This document shows positions 34,276 through 45,067 of a stretch of DNA of 64,000 nt, piece after piece. Each line of letters starts with the position of its first letter. Within the stretch, counting starts at the first letter, position 1. The notes beneath the pieces were generated by a model that searched no databases, was not told the DNA's origin, and saw only the letters and a list, made by a program, of their open reading frames with translations. Source of the stretch: Bimastos eiseni (taxonomy: Eukaryota > Annelida > Clitellata > Crassiclitellata > Lumbricidae); contig OY365807.1 in assembly GCA_959347315.1 (NCBI GenBank), forward strand, positions 59,643,384 through 59,707,383, in the 5' to 3' direction. The translations under genes were made by a program, and so were the position numbers.

Positions 34276-35060
34276 GTAAGCATTTGGTTGTCCATTTCCA
34301 GATGTCTGTCGCTTGAATTTGTTGTATATCTTTCTCAAATTTTACGACCTACGGTTGATGTGGAAGGCTATTCCTATGAAGCTCATAAACTCGTAGGTAA
34401 GGCAGTCAAGAAATGTTGAAATGACGACCCGATTAGTTACTCGGACCCGCCTCCGAATGCCTGGATTTCTGATACGCTTCAGTTGGATTGGAAACTGCAC
34501 GTAGAATTTTGTCACCAAATTGTACGCGCTTTGTAGCTTGGTGCTATGATTTAACGGTTGTTTTATTTTTCATGGCAGTCCGTGGAGGTAATTTGGCGGG
34601 TCTTAGCCGATGGATGCGAAGTAATTTAAATTGATTGTCCAATGGGTGGAGTTCTGGGGCCCAGTCAGGCCTAGAAGCTCAGCCAGGCCAGGAAACCCAG
34701 CCAGGCCAGGGAGCCCAGCGGTCCAGCCGCTGCGCAATGAGTCCAGCCAATGCGATAGCGATAAGACCGTTTAAACTGAAGCTATGCTATGGAGCCAGCG
34801 GGAGTGCGAGAAACGCTAATAAAATGATTGACAGGCCGGCCCAGTCGGGCCAGCCAGGCCAGAGAGCCAGTGGGAGGGCGAGAAAATCAATTAAATGATT
34901 GACAGCCAATGGCGCCCGGCTCATGAATATTAATTAGGTCGCCCAGCGACCAATGAGCGGGCGAGTATAGCAATTGAGACGCTGGCCAGCCCTCTGTAAG
35001 GGAAAAGAGGAAAAGCGACCTCCCGTCGTTCTGCTAACCACTATAACTACTACTACTTCC

Positions 35061-35735
35061 TCTTCCTCTTTCTCCTCCTCTCTACTCCTTTTCCACTTCC
35101 TCCTGTTCCATATCCTTCTCCTCTTCTTCTTTATCGTCCTCCACTCCTTTTCCCCTTCCTTCTATTCCTTCTCCTCCTTTTCTTTCTACTCACCTTCTCC
35201 TTTCCCCCTTCCTCCTCTTCATCATCTTCCACTCCTCCTTTTGTTTTCTTTCTATTCCTTCTCCTTCCTTCCTCTTTCTTCTCCTCCCCTTCTCCTTTTC
35301 CCCTTCCGTCTTTTTCTTCTTTCCTCCTCCTCCTTATCCTCCCCTCCTTCTCTTTCTCCTCCTCCTCTTCCTTAATCTCCACTCCTCCTATGCGCCGTAC
35401 TTCTATTCCTTCTCCTTCTCCCCTTCTTCCTTGTCCTCCCATTCTCCTTTTCCTTTTCCTTCTATTCCTTCTCCTCCTCTTCCTTATCCTGCCCTTATCC
35501 TTTTTGACTTCCTCCTTTTCCGTCCCCTCTTCCTTTTCCCCTTCCTCCTCATCCTCATTCTTCTCCTTCTCTTCCTTATCCTCTACTCCTCTCTCTCCCC
35601 TTCCTTCTGTTCCTTCTCCTCCTCTTCGTTATCCTCTCGTACTCTTCTTTATCCTCCACTCCTCTTTTTTTCCCTTCCTTCTATTTTTCTTCCTCCTCCT
35701 CTTCCTTCTGCTTCCTTGTACCTTTCTCGTTTAAC
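35061..35735 (+). repeat. CT-rich tract, right part
   Basis: TTCCTCCTTTTCCCCTTCC-type pyrimidine tract that continues the tract interrupted at 31428. The long frames here (Leu/Phe/Ser/Pro) are compositional. Confidence 0.9.
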
Positions 35736-36475
35736 TTCATTGCCTGACTTGATCCAATTTATTTCGTGTGACTTTGAGATTCGTCGCTATTGCACTCAGC
35801 CACTGTAACCGGAGAAGGACACAGTGACAGAGAGACAGACGAAGAGGCAGACAGGCAGACAGAGGAAGACAGTGAGACAGAGAGATAGATGACCTATCTG
35901 CGCTGTCTCCCTGTCCGTGTTCGTGGGCGTTCGTTGAACATCATCAACCATCACTTAATTCTCGACCAAACACTTCAATCTGCCCCCATCTCTTTCCACA
36001 ATCACACACTTCCCTCACATACCTCCAGCATCTGCTTCTCCTTCTATCCATCCATCGCAATCTTCCTCCCTCCCTCGCTCCCTCCCTACATCCACCTCTC
36101 TCTTGTTCCACTTCTACTTCCGCCAATCACACTCCGTCTAGCTCCCTTCTCCCCACATTACATCTCACCTTCCTTCCTTCTGTCCGTCTCTTTGTCTGTC
36201 TGTGCATCTGTCTATCTGTGTGTGGGTCTGTCTGCCTGTCTGTCTGTCTGTCTGTCAGTCAGTCAGTTTGTCTGTCTGTCTGTATTGTTTGAATGACTCT
36301 TTGTTTGGTTATCGATTAGAAACGATCACGCGACAATAACCAATCAGAATTAGGCGCACACTCCGACCAACAAACAGTGACATCGTCATCGAATTACAAT
36401 TTTATATCACGACCGAGCAATAAAAAAACAAATCTATAGAACTGTACAATGCATCAAATGATAAGTTTATATGAC
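35736..36475. other. No gene; short microsatellites
   Basis: Contains (CAGA) at 35826-35885 and (TCTG) at 36180-36285, plus C/T-biased sequence at 36040-36180. No domain is recognised. Confidence 0.5.
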
Positions 36476-36489
36476 GAGACATACATTTT

Positions 36490-36840
36490 TCCTCCTTTCT
36501 CCTCCTCCTCATCTTTCACCTCCTCTTCCTCCTCCTTTTCTTCTTCCTCCACCTCCTCCTTTTCCTGTTCCTCCTAATCTTCCTCCTCGTCCTCTTCCTC
36601 CTCGTCTTCTTCCTTCTGTTCCTCTTACTCATCCTCCTCTTCCTCCTAAGCTTCCTCCTCGTCCTCTTCCACCTCGTCTTTTTCTTTCTCCTCCTTTTCC
36701 TATTTCTCGTCCTCCTCTTCCTCGTCCTCTTCCTCCTCTGTCTGTTCCTCCTCCTCTTCCTCCTTCTCTTCCTTCTCGTTCTCTTCCTCCTCTTTCTCTT
36801 CTTCCTCCTACTCCTCATCTTCCTCCTCTTCCTCCTCCTG
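36490..36840 (+). repeat. CT-rich (TCCTCC)n tract
   Basis: CTCCTCTTCCTCCTCGTC-type pyrimidine tract. The Pro/Leu frame is an artefact. Confidence 0.9.
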
Positions 36841-36965
36841 CGTTGTATCCATGGGTTTCAATGCATTCTCTTACTGAGATCCATTAATGACAACGTTTCG
36901 TTAGATAATTAATGTCAGAAAGATTGCTTCAATTTGAACAGACGCCGTTTACAGCTGAAATATGA

Positions 36966-37378
36966 GTCACGTGATGAATAAATAAGAAGTTCTCACTGTT
37001 TAAATAAAGTATATGTATCACGTGATGAATGAATAAACAGTTCTCTATGTTTATATTTTAAATATTGATCACGTCATGAATGCATAAACAGTTCTCTATG
37101 TTTACATATCAATAATAGATCACGTGGTAAATGAATAAACAGTTCGATGTGCTTTAATATTAAATAGGGATCAGGTTATGACTGAATAAACAATTTTCTA
37201 AGTTTATATATTAAATATGGATCATCTGATGAATGAATGAACCGTTCTCTGTGTTCTTTAAATGTGGATCACGTGATGAACTAACAAACCGTTCCCTATG
37301 TTTATATATTAAATATGAATCACGTGATGAATGAATAAACAGTTCTCTATGATTAAATTTTAAATTTGGATCACGTAG
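36966..37378 (+). repeat. 51-bp minisatellite carrying CACGTGAT
   Basis: About nine copies of a unit of roughly 51 bases: TCACGTGATGAATGAATA, then AACAGTTCTCTATG, then TTTATATATTAAATAT. Starts fall near 36968, 37018, 37069, 37121, 37173, 37222, 37269, 37319 and 37371. The E-box CACGTG is intact in about half of the copies. Degenerate copies continue at 37590-37800. Confidence 0.88.
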
Positions 37379-37448
37379 TAATGCGCTACAATACAATACA
37401 GCTATAGTTTTATAATTCTCTCCCTACAGAAACTTCAGAGGTGCACCT

Positions 37449-37580
37449 TGAAGACTGGTGGCCATTAAGAGCCATAGGCAGACTGGAAGAGAGCCATAGG
37501 CAGACTGGAAGAGAGCCATAGGCAGACTGGAAGAGAGCCATAGGCAGACTGGAAGAGAGCCATAGGCAGACTGGAAGAGG
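37449..37580 (+). repeat. 24-bp tandem repeat, five copies
   Basis: GAGCCATAGGCAGACTGGAA plus AGA(G) is repeated about 5 times almost without change, which suggests recent expansion. It sits inside the 51-bp minisatellite field. Confidence 0.9.
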
Positions 37581-37904
37581 TAGGTTTTCAAGTTTGAGTG
37601 ATAAATGAATAAATAATTCCCCTATGTTCACATAATCAACATAGGTCACGTGATAAATGAATAAACAGTTTCGTCTACTATATACTGAGCATAGATTTAG
37701 AACAAGTGATTGACGTAAGGAGGCTGTTCTCTCTGTTTGCATATCAAATAATTAGCACGTTATTACCGGATAAACAGTACCCTGTGTTCAAAATTTAAAT
37801 TATTAAGTACTTAGGCCTAATTTGCGGATAAAATAATAGTCCACTCTGTTTACATGTTAAGTATACAAAGTACGTTATTTGCTGTTGTTTTTGCTTCTGC
37901 TGCT

Positions 37905-37921
37905 ACTGCTGCTGCTGCTGC

Positions 37922-38003
<82 letters not shown>

Positions 38004-38008
38004 AAGAA
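37905..38008 (+). repeat. (GCT)n-(AAT)n-(AAG)n compound trinucleotide
   Basis: Runs of CTG/GCT, then about 18 AAT, then about 11 AAG units. 38009-38560 after it holds no recognised gene. Confidence 0.95.
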
Positions 38009-38560
38009 ATATGTCAATAATGGATGTCTAAAAATTCGTGCTAAGCATTCTAGTTAACGTTTCATCAACTTGATATTTAATTTTAGTACAAAAACAGCAA
38101 AAAGTTGGAGGCTAAAACTCTAGGCATCTGCACTTAAGTGTACGATAGTCGCTAGAATAATTTAATTATTGTTACGAGTTATGGTTTTAGTGTTTTTGAT
38201 TGTTAAGGCTTTACGGCTTTACAGATTAAATAATAGCTTACATCAAATCTTAGCGATAGAGAAAGTTAGCAACCATGCCTAGAAAGCATTGCGGCGAACA
38301 AGATATTGCCACACCCTTCAGGCTAAGATGAAAACAGTCTGTAGCCGATGCCTCGAATGGCAGTTCTGTAGACTGAACTTCAGATGAGACAATTCGGCAA
38401 CACGTTTTGCAATCCAAGACCGTCCAGAAACACTCTAAGCACTGCTTAAGAGAGAAATCTGAAATTAAAAAATAAAATCGACGACAGATTTAATAATTTA
38501 ATAAATTTGTGGTTTGTAGGAAATAAGAAGAGAGTAAACGTCGAATGACCTCCAAACGAA

Positions 38561-39665
38561 AACTTCGTCCCATCACTTGAAAATCCCTTGCACCACCACC
38601 ACCACCACCACCACCACCACTGACACCAACAGCAGCAACCGTCGTTGTTTCCGTTGTTATCTTCGTTGTCTTTTTTGTCTTTGTTGTCCGTCCCGCGATA
38701 TAAGTCGTCGTCCTCCTTCGTGGAAGGATGAGGTAGTCCACAATCGTGGATCGGATTTTGATGAATATCTGTACAGAGAACGTGACTCTGGCTTCGTCTG
38801 CAGCTGAGACTCTGGTGAGATCATGGCGATGATAATGAGGAGGAGGAGAAGGATGATGAGGAGCCAAGAATGAGTGAGACTGATGGAGGATGCAGAACGA
38901 CGACGCCGCCGTCTCTGCCTCTTCAGCAACCGAAACGAAATCATAATGAATATAGATGTTGAGAGGAGGAGAAGAGCGATGGATGACAGACCTAGAAGCC
39001 ATGACGACGACCACTCCTGCATCAGCAGCAAAGGAGGAGGAGAGGGAAGAGGAGGAAGAGATGAAGGACGAGGAATAAATGATGGAGGAGGAGGAGGAGA
39101 AAAAGAAGAAGGAGGAGGAGAAGGGAGAGGAGAGAGTGGAGGAGAAAGATCAGTGGGAATAGGAGAAGAAGGAAAAGGAGGAGGAGAAGAAAGAGGAAGA
39201 GGAGAAGGATACGGAGTATGTAGATGGATGGTAGTGATCGTAACCAGTCAGTCCCATCGCTGTTACAATCTACGACGGTCTCTCGCAACATCGACCGCTG
39301 ACGATGCTAAGGCACTGATTCAGCCAGCACCGTCTGCGTCTCCGCCTGAGGGGATGATAAAGAGGGAGATGGAGGAGCGGAGGGTGACTGATGGGAGGGG
39401 GACGATGGAGCGGAAGGAGAGGAGAGGAATGGAGGGAAGAGGAACGGAGGAGTGGACGAGGATTATGGAGGAACGACAGGAGACGATTGATGAAAGAGAC
39501 TGCGCTATTACCATCGTCACCTCTCTTCGAACATTCGTTCTCTCGAAACTAAGACAACTATCGACAACGACAGACAACAACAACGACAATTCACAAACAG
39601 AGGGACAACGAGGAGGAGCAGGAGGAGGAAAGAATGATGGAAAGGGAAAAGTTAAAGTAGGAGAC
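38561..39665 (+). other. Upstream region of the protocadherin; GGA tract
   Basis: This is upstream of the chosen start. It has a CCA run at 38590-38620 and a GGA-rich tract at 39030-39215. A + strand frame is continuous with exon 1 back to 38874, but its residues are low-complexity (Arg/Glu/Gly), so I read it as 5' UTR or flank. No TATA box stands out. An open frame on the - strand in this area (38490-39014) has no recognisable content. Confidence 0.45.
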
Positions 39666-40113
39666 ATGTCGGTCCTCTCCAATCATCCATCCTCTTCGAG
39701 CATCAAGCATCCTTCATTCCGCGCTTCTGCACTTAGTCCTCTTCCTCCTCCTCTTCCTCCTCCTCTTCCTCCTCCTCTTCCTCCTCCTCTTCCTCCTCCT
39801 CTTCCTTCTCCTCTTCATCCTCTGTATTGTACCCTTCATCCTAAACTCCTTCCTCTATTGCACCTCGTCGCTGTCTTCCTCGTTGTTCTCCTCTCGTTCG
39901 GAGGTTGTCTGTGCCAGGAGATCCTTGAAGTGAGTTTTGACGTCGAAGAGGAAGTGGTCGTTGGGTCGTTCGTTGGAGACGTTGCTTCAGAGGCTGGACT
40001 CCTCGACATTCACGGATCACACGTCGTCATGAATCTGCTCCAGTTTAAGTTCCTCAAGCAGCAACACGCTCTCGGATTCCAACTGGATTCAGCGACAGGG
40101 ATTCTCAGAACAG
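39666..40113 (+). CDS. Protocadherin exon 1: signal peptide and start of EC1
   Basis: It encodes about 149 residues and one extra base (phase 1). A Leu-Pro-Pro-Pro repeat (residues 25-48) precedes a hydrophobic core 'LLHLVAVFLVVLLSFGG' and a likely cleavage near CLCQ. Then comes 'EILEVSFDVEEEVVVGSFVGDV', typical of a protocadherin EC1 start, and 'FQLDSATGILRTG'. The donor is ACAG|GTAGGAAG. The frame is open further 5', but the Met at 39666 ('MSVLSNHP') is the last one before the signal peptide. Upstream in-frame Mets exist in low-complexity sequence, so the start is uncertain. A 65-residue lead before the hydrophobic core is long for a signal peptide. Confidence 0.75.
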
Positions 40114-43100
40114 GTAGGAAGCACTCACCTATGCAGGTGAGGACAGGTAGGAAGCACTCAACGGGGGAAAGGTAAGAAGAGATATCGGTCAATATAAGAT
40201 TGCATAATCATTGCAAATAGTTGTGAGAATTGTTGAGGTGATAAGCAGGTTAGAAGAGAATGTGAGGTCCATTCTGATCATAAACATACGATTGAATTTA
40301 TTGGATTATATGATAATATTATGAGTAAATGTCGGTGTTGATTGCGACGACTCATTTGCTAATATGAAGGCATTCATTCATTCATTCATCATCGGTAGGT
40401 CATACATTACAATCTGTCTTGGCAACTGTAGTTATGATGAGACCCTGAGAGACGCTAAACGAGGACCATCTATCAGATGGGGAGACGACAAATGCGTTGT
40501 TCGTTTGCCTTATTTGACGATTCAGTCAGCGAAGAATTAGACTGGAATTATAGTAACTGTTCATTCATATCCCCTCATCATTCATTCATTCATTCATTCA
40601 TTTCTTCATTCCATCATCATTCATTTTGTCAACCAGCCATTTAATGCGCCTATAAAGCGCCTCCCTTAGATAACTCCCGTAAAGACCCTTCCATCCTTCC
40701 AAGAACCGATTTTTAAGTTTATCTGACGTCGCCTCATTGTCTTTTGGAGGTTCTTAAAGGCGCGACATAAATTGCGCACAGATACACTGGCAGAAGGAAT
40801 ACCCTGACCTTATGACCTTGTATTCATGACCAGGTGTTTGAGAGATCAGGGCCAATAAATACCTACCAAAGGGAAAACATGCAACGTCATTTGTTATAGG
40901 AATAATCACCTATACCAAACAGTTGACCTTCCGGAAGATGGTCAGTCTATGATCCACACCAGGTGATCCACAAACTATTTCCATGCCACCCTTTACACTT
41001 GGAAGCGAGATAAATCCTGGATCGGTCGGGTACGATGACCTCTACAGGACCTCATTGTATTTTCTTACTCCAGAGGGTTGGATGATGGTACGTACAACCG
41101 AGCGCCATTGCAAAACACCAACCTACGCTCAAATACGACAAGAATTTCATTTCAATTGGTCCTCAATTATAGACGAATCGTCTCTGACGACAGAAATCAA
41201 CCGTTTCAATTCTCTTTTTCTACGTATTTCTCGTTTGTCATCTCTTTGCAACTGTGAGTTGAATGCAGTGTGGTTCATCCTCGCACTTCTTGAATAATAA
41301 TTAACGAATATATATATATATATTTATTTATGTATATGTACGTATGATGATGATTGACAGGTGCTCGTATTGACCGGGACTCCATCTGTCCTGGGTTCGA
41401 TACCTGTAGTGTTCGATTGGATGTTGCTGTTCAACCGGTCGAATACTTTCGCATCGTTCGAGTGACAGTCTTCATCCGTGACGTCAACGATAATTCTCCC
41501 AGCTTCCTTCTGCTCCTCGATGGCAAGGTCGTCTTCGATGTCCTTGAGACTGCCGCCTTGGGTACTGGACTGGTCGTTCCAAGTGCAGTCGACGTGGACA
41601 GTCCTCGCTTCTCCGTCCAGAAGTACTCTCTGATGATGACCTCTGCTGCCTCTCCATTCGAACTGCGTCAGATTCGCAAAACCAACAACGATTCGATCGA
41701 TCTTCGTCTCGTTCTCACAAAGTCACTCGACCGTGAAACGGTTTCTTTCTACGATCTGACAATTGGCGCCGTCGACGGTGGTTCCCCTCCTCGTTCCGGT
41801 TCATTGAACGTGCACGTCAACGTGCTCGACGTCAATGACAACAATCCGGTGTTCGAAAGAGACAGCTACTCGGTGACGGTAGCCGAGAACATTCCTCGCA
41901 TGACGACCCTCGCCACGGTCAAAGCATATGACGCAGACGATGGACCCAACGGACAGGTCGTCTATGAGTTTCCGTCGATGACAGCCAGCTCCTACGGACA
42001 CCTGTTGACGGTAGGCAATGTCTCTGGTCAGGTGGTTGTCATCGATGCCTTTGACTATGAATCAATCCAAGTCTACCACCTGATCATCGTTGCCAGAGAC
42101 CTCGGTCCAGACGCCGTTCACAGCACCGTCAGTCTGACAATCCAAGTGGAGGACGTCAACGACAATGCACCTGAGATCTCCATCGATACTCTATCTGCCA
42201 CTCATGGATCAGCGGACATTGATGAGGAACTTCCGGTTGGGGCATTCGTCGCTCTAGTGTCCGTCACTGACCGCGATAGTGGACCCAATGGTCAGTTCAA
42301 TTGTTCGCTCAACAACGATCAGTTTGTCCTCAAGACCTATGCGACCGAATTCCACATCGTGACCGCTGCTGTCCTTGACCGTGAACTCCAGTCGACCTTT
42401 GATCTTGCCCTCGTCTGCTCAGACTTTGGAGATGACCCTCAGGCGTCCGTTGAACACGTGACCGTCCGCGTGACCGACGTCAACGACCTTGACCCCGTCT
42501 TTCGTCAGACGACCTACTATGGTGAACTGATTGAGAACAACTACATCGGAGCCACTGTCTTCCAGGCGAATGCAACGGATTTAGACGTCGGAAGGAACGC
42601 AGAGGTCACTTACGAAATAGATGGATCAGATGGAAAGAGGGCCTTCGAGATAGACCCACTGACTGGAATGGTCAAGTCTCTCCTCTCCTTTGATCATGAA
42701 ACCGCTGCTTACATCCGGTTCTACATCGTTGCCAAGGACAACGGGAGCCCCCCTCGCTCAAGCAGTGCCACTGCTCTCGTCACCATCATTGACATCAACG
42801 ACGAAAGACCTCAGTTCACGCTGGTCTTCTACTCGTTCCGCGTCGATGAGAACGAGCCACAGGGAACCATCGTAGGAACCGTCACGGCTTACGACGCTGA
42901 CAGCGGCCCTTCCGGTCACGTGTTCTACGCAATGCAGTCGGGCGCATCTTCAGAGCTCTTCACAGTCGACCAATCGACCGGAGTCATTCAGACGACGACG
43001 TCACTCGACCGTGAAGTTCAATCGGTGCATGACATCATCGTGACAGCCAATGACGACGGCGTTCCAGCTCTGACCGGTTCAGTAAGAGTGACGATTCAGG

Positions 43101-45036
43101 TTGGAGACAGGAACGACAACGCTCCTCTGTTCGAAGACGGAAGATGGACGAACGCCACTCTCTTCCTCTCCACCGCAGCCACGGTGGGACATCTCGTCAC
43201 CATGGTAACGACCCTAGATGCCGACGTAGGGGTCAATGCCAAGGTCAACTATGACGTCAAGACAGACGACGAGTGGAAGGGATTGTTTGAGATAGACGCT
43301 GAGCTAGGAATGGTCACGGTAGCCGCCTCGCTTGACGATCTCGATGGTGTGACGGTCGAATTGACGGTCACGGCCAGTGACTGCGGTCAACCGGTCCAGA
43401 CATCAGTCACGCATCTATTCGTATGCATCAATAGCTCAGTGCCTTATCAGCATCTGAAGGCAGGGATCCTCGTGGGAGAGATCTCAGTGGGCGGTGGGGC
43501 CACTGGAGGGGCCACTGGAGGGGCCACTGGAGGTGCCACTGGAGGGGCCACTGGTGGCGGCAATGGGGGTATCATTCCCGTTGCTATCAGGTACAACTTG
43601 GCTGTTGTCGCCAGTCTCGCTGTCATTTCCGGTCTGGTTACGACCTGTCTCATCATAGCCATCGCATGCATTCGACGTCAGGACAAACGAAAGAGACAGA
43701 GACATCATCATCATCAACAACAACAACATCATCATCAACAACAACAACAACAACAACAGCAGCAGGAGGACCACCTGTACGACGACTGCACCGCTGGACC
43801 AATGGAATCGCACAAGGTCATCGGTTCACGAGGTCATGGTCACGAAGAGGTCAGCAGGTCACATGACACGGACGAAAGCAGTTCAGAGCAATCGACCCCA
43901 GCGAGGACGAAAAGGTCAAGGACGGATCAGAAGGAATTCTATCCTACTTCCAATGGATCATCATCATCGAGGATGATCAGAGCATGTCATGAACAGGTGG
44001 GAGTTGTACGAGGTCGAGAAAGGTCGTCATTAGCATCGCCATCATAGTTGCGTCTTCTTCTCCTCCTCCTCCTCCTCTTCATATAATTCCTTGAATTGAC
44101 ATTGATGGATTGTAATGTTTACAACTGGTTGTTGAACCAGTTTTCTAAATCTAGCTCCAGCAAATGCTTAAAAAGCAGTCAACAAGCAGTTCCAGTTAAC
44201 CTACCTCTCTAATGGTTATTGTACGTACGTAACTGCTTCACTGATGATTGGACTGAGTCTGACCTGTTCTTATTGAACTGGTTCTGTTATTGAGTCAGTC
44301 AATAGATTCCAGTCTCATTATCTCCTTCTGTCTCCTCGTTAAGTTAGAATAGCGATTTAAGGAGAAGGACCTTCCCTCCATCTCTCAAGGTTGTTTACGC
44401 ACAGCTCTTTCCATGTGATTGTCCAACTGCAATGATGTCGTCAATGTATATCACTCGCCCTTTCATAACTCTTTCCTTTCTTGCATAGAAGACAAGTGGC
44501 GCCTCTGGTCGAAAGACGCTGCTGAACGTTGTTATTATTGATTGCTGACTCTGAAAGAACAGGCGCTATAACAATTACAATAGAGGGACAGACGTAAAGA
44601 TGGATCCGGTTGCTTGACCGAAGAATTCACTTAACACTGTCTGTCTGTGTTTCAGTCCATCCGTTCGTCTGTCTGTGTCTGTCTGTTTGTGTCTGTCTTT
44701 CCTTCTATCTGCGTGTGTGTCTAATTGTCTCTCTGCATATATGTATCTGTGGTGTACAGGTGAGTGTTGGCAGTGGAACCAGAGACAATGTCCGATCCAT
44801 TGTTTGTCAGTCGAAGAGAGACAGACAGTCGCCGCTGCTGCCTCTGCAACAGATGGCGCCACTGTCGTCGTCGTCTTCCGTCGTCTCCGCTGCTGCCATC
44901 TATCGTTCCTCCTCCTCCACTACCAACAACAGCAACAACAACGAACTCGAGGTAAAATAAGCTCAGACGGAGGACGAGGACGAGGAGATGGATGAGAAGG
45001 AGGAGGAGGAGGAAGAGGAGGAGGAGGAGGAGGAGA

Positions 45037-45067
<31 letters not shown>

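Larger units (their letters stand above)
31429..35054 (-). mobile_element. Internally deleted Polinton/Maverick-like element, 3.6 kb
   Basis: Terminal inverted repeats of about 145 bases run 31429-31575 and, in reverse complement, 35054-34912. Both begin AGTAGTAGTTATAGTGGT and share AACGACGGG, AGGTCGC, TTACAG and ATTGGTCGCTGGGCGAC. The flanking 6-mers are ACTTTC (31423-31428) and ACTTCC (35055-35060), 5 of 6 matching. A 6-bp duplication and AG-starting long TIRs are Polinton hallmarks. The integrase C-terminus with chromodomain at 33023-33364 supports the class. Full-length elements are about 15-20 kb, so most genes are lost. Internal direct repeats include 32489-32600 versus 34557-34645, and tandem AGCCAGGCC at 34670-34865. 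Confidence 0.75.

Noticed and set aside
38490..39014. A 174-residue - strand frame upstream of the protocadherin
   Set aside because: Rich in Thr, Gly and Pro from CCA/GGT repeats. No conserved motif.
38874..39665. Extending the protocadherin start upstream to 38874
   Set aside because: The extension is Arg/Glu/Gly low-complexity and would place a signal peptide about 320 residues from the start. I kept the Met at 39666 and treat the rest as 5' UTR.
40983..41297. A 104-residue frame in protocadherin intron 1
   Set aside because: No recognisable domain, no splice phase that fits exons 1 and 2, and exon 1 joins exon 2 directly to complete EC1.
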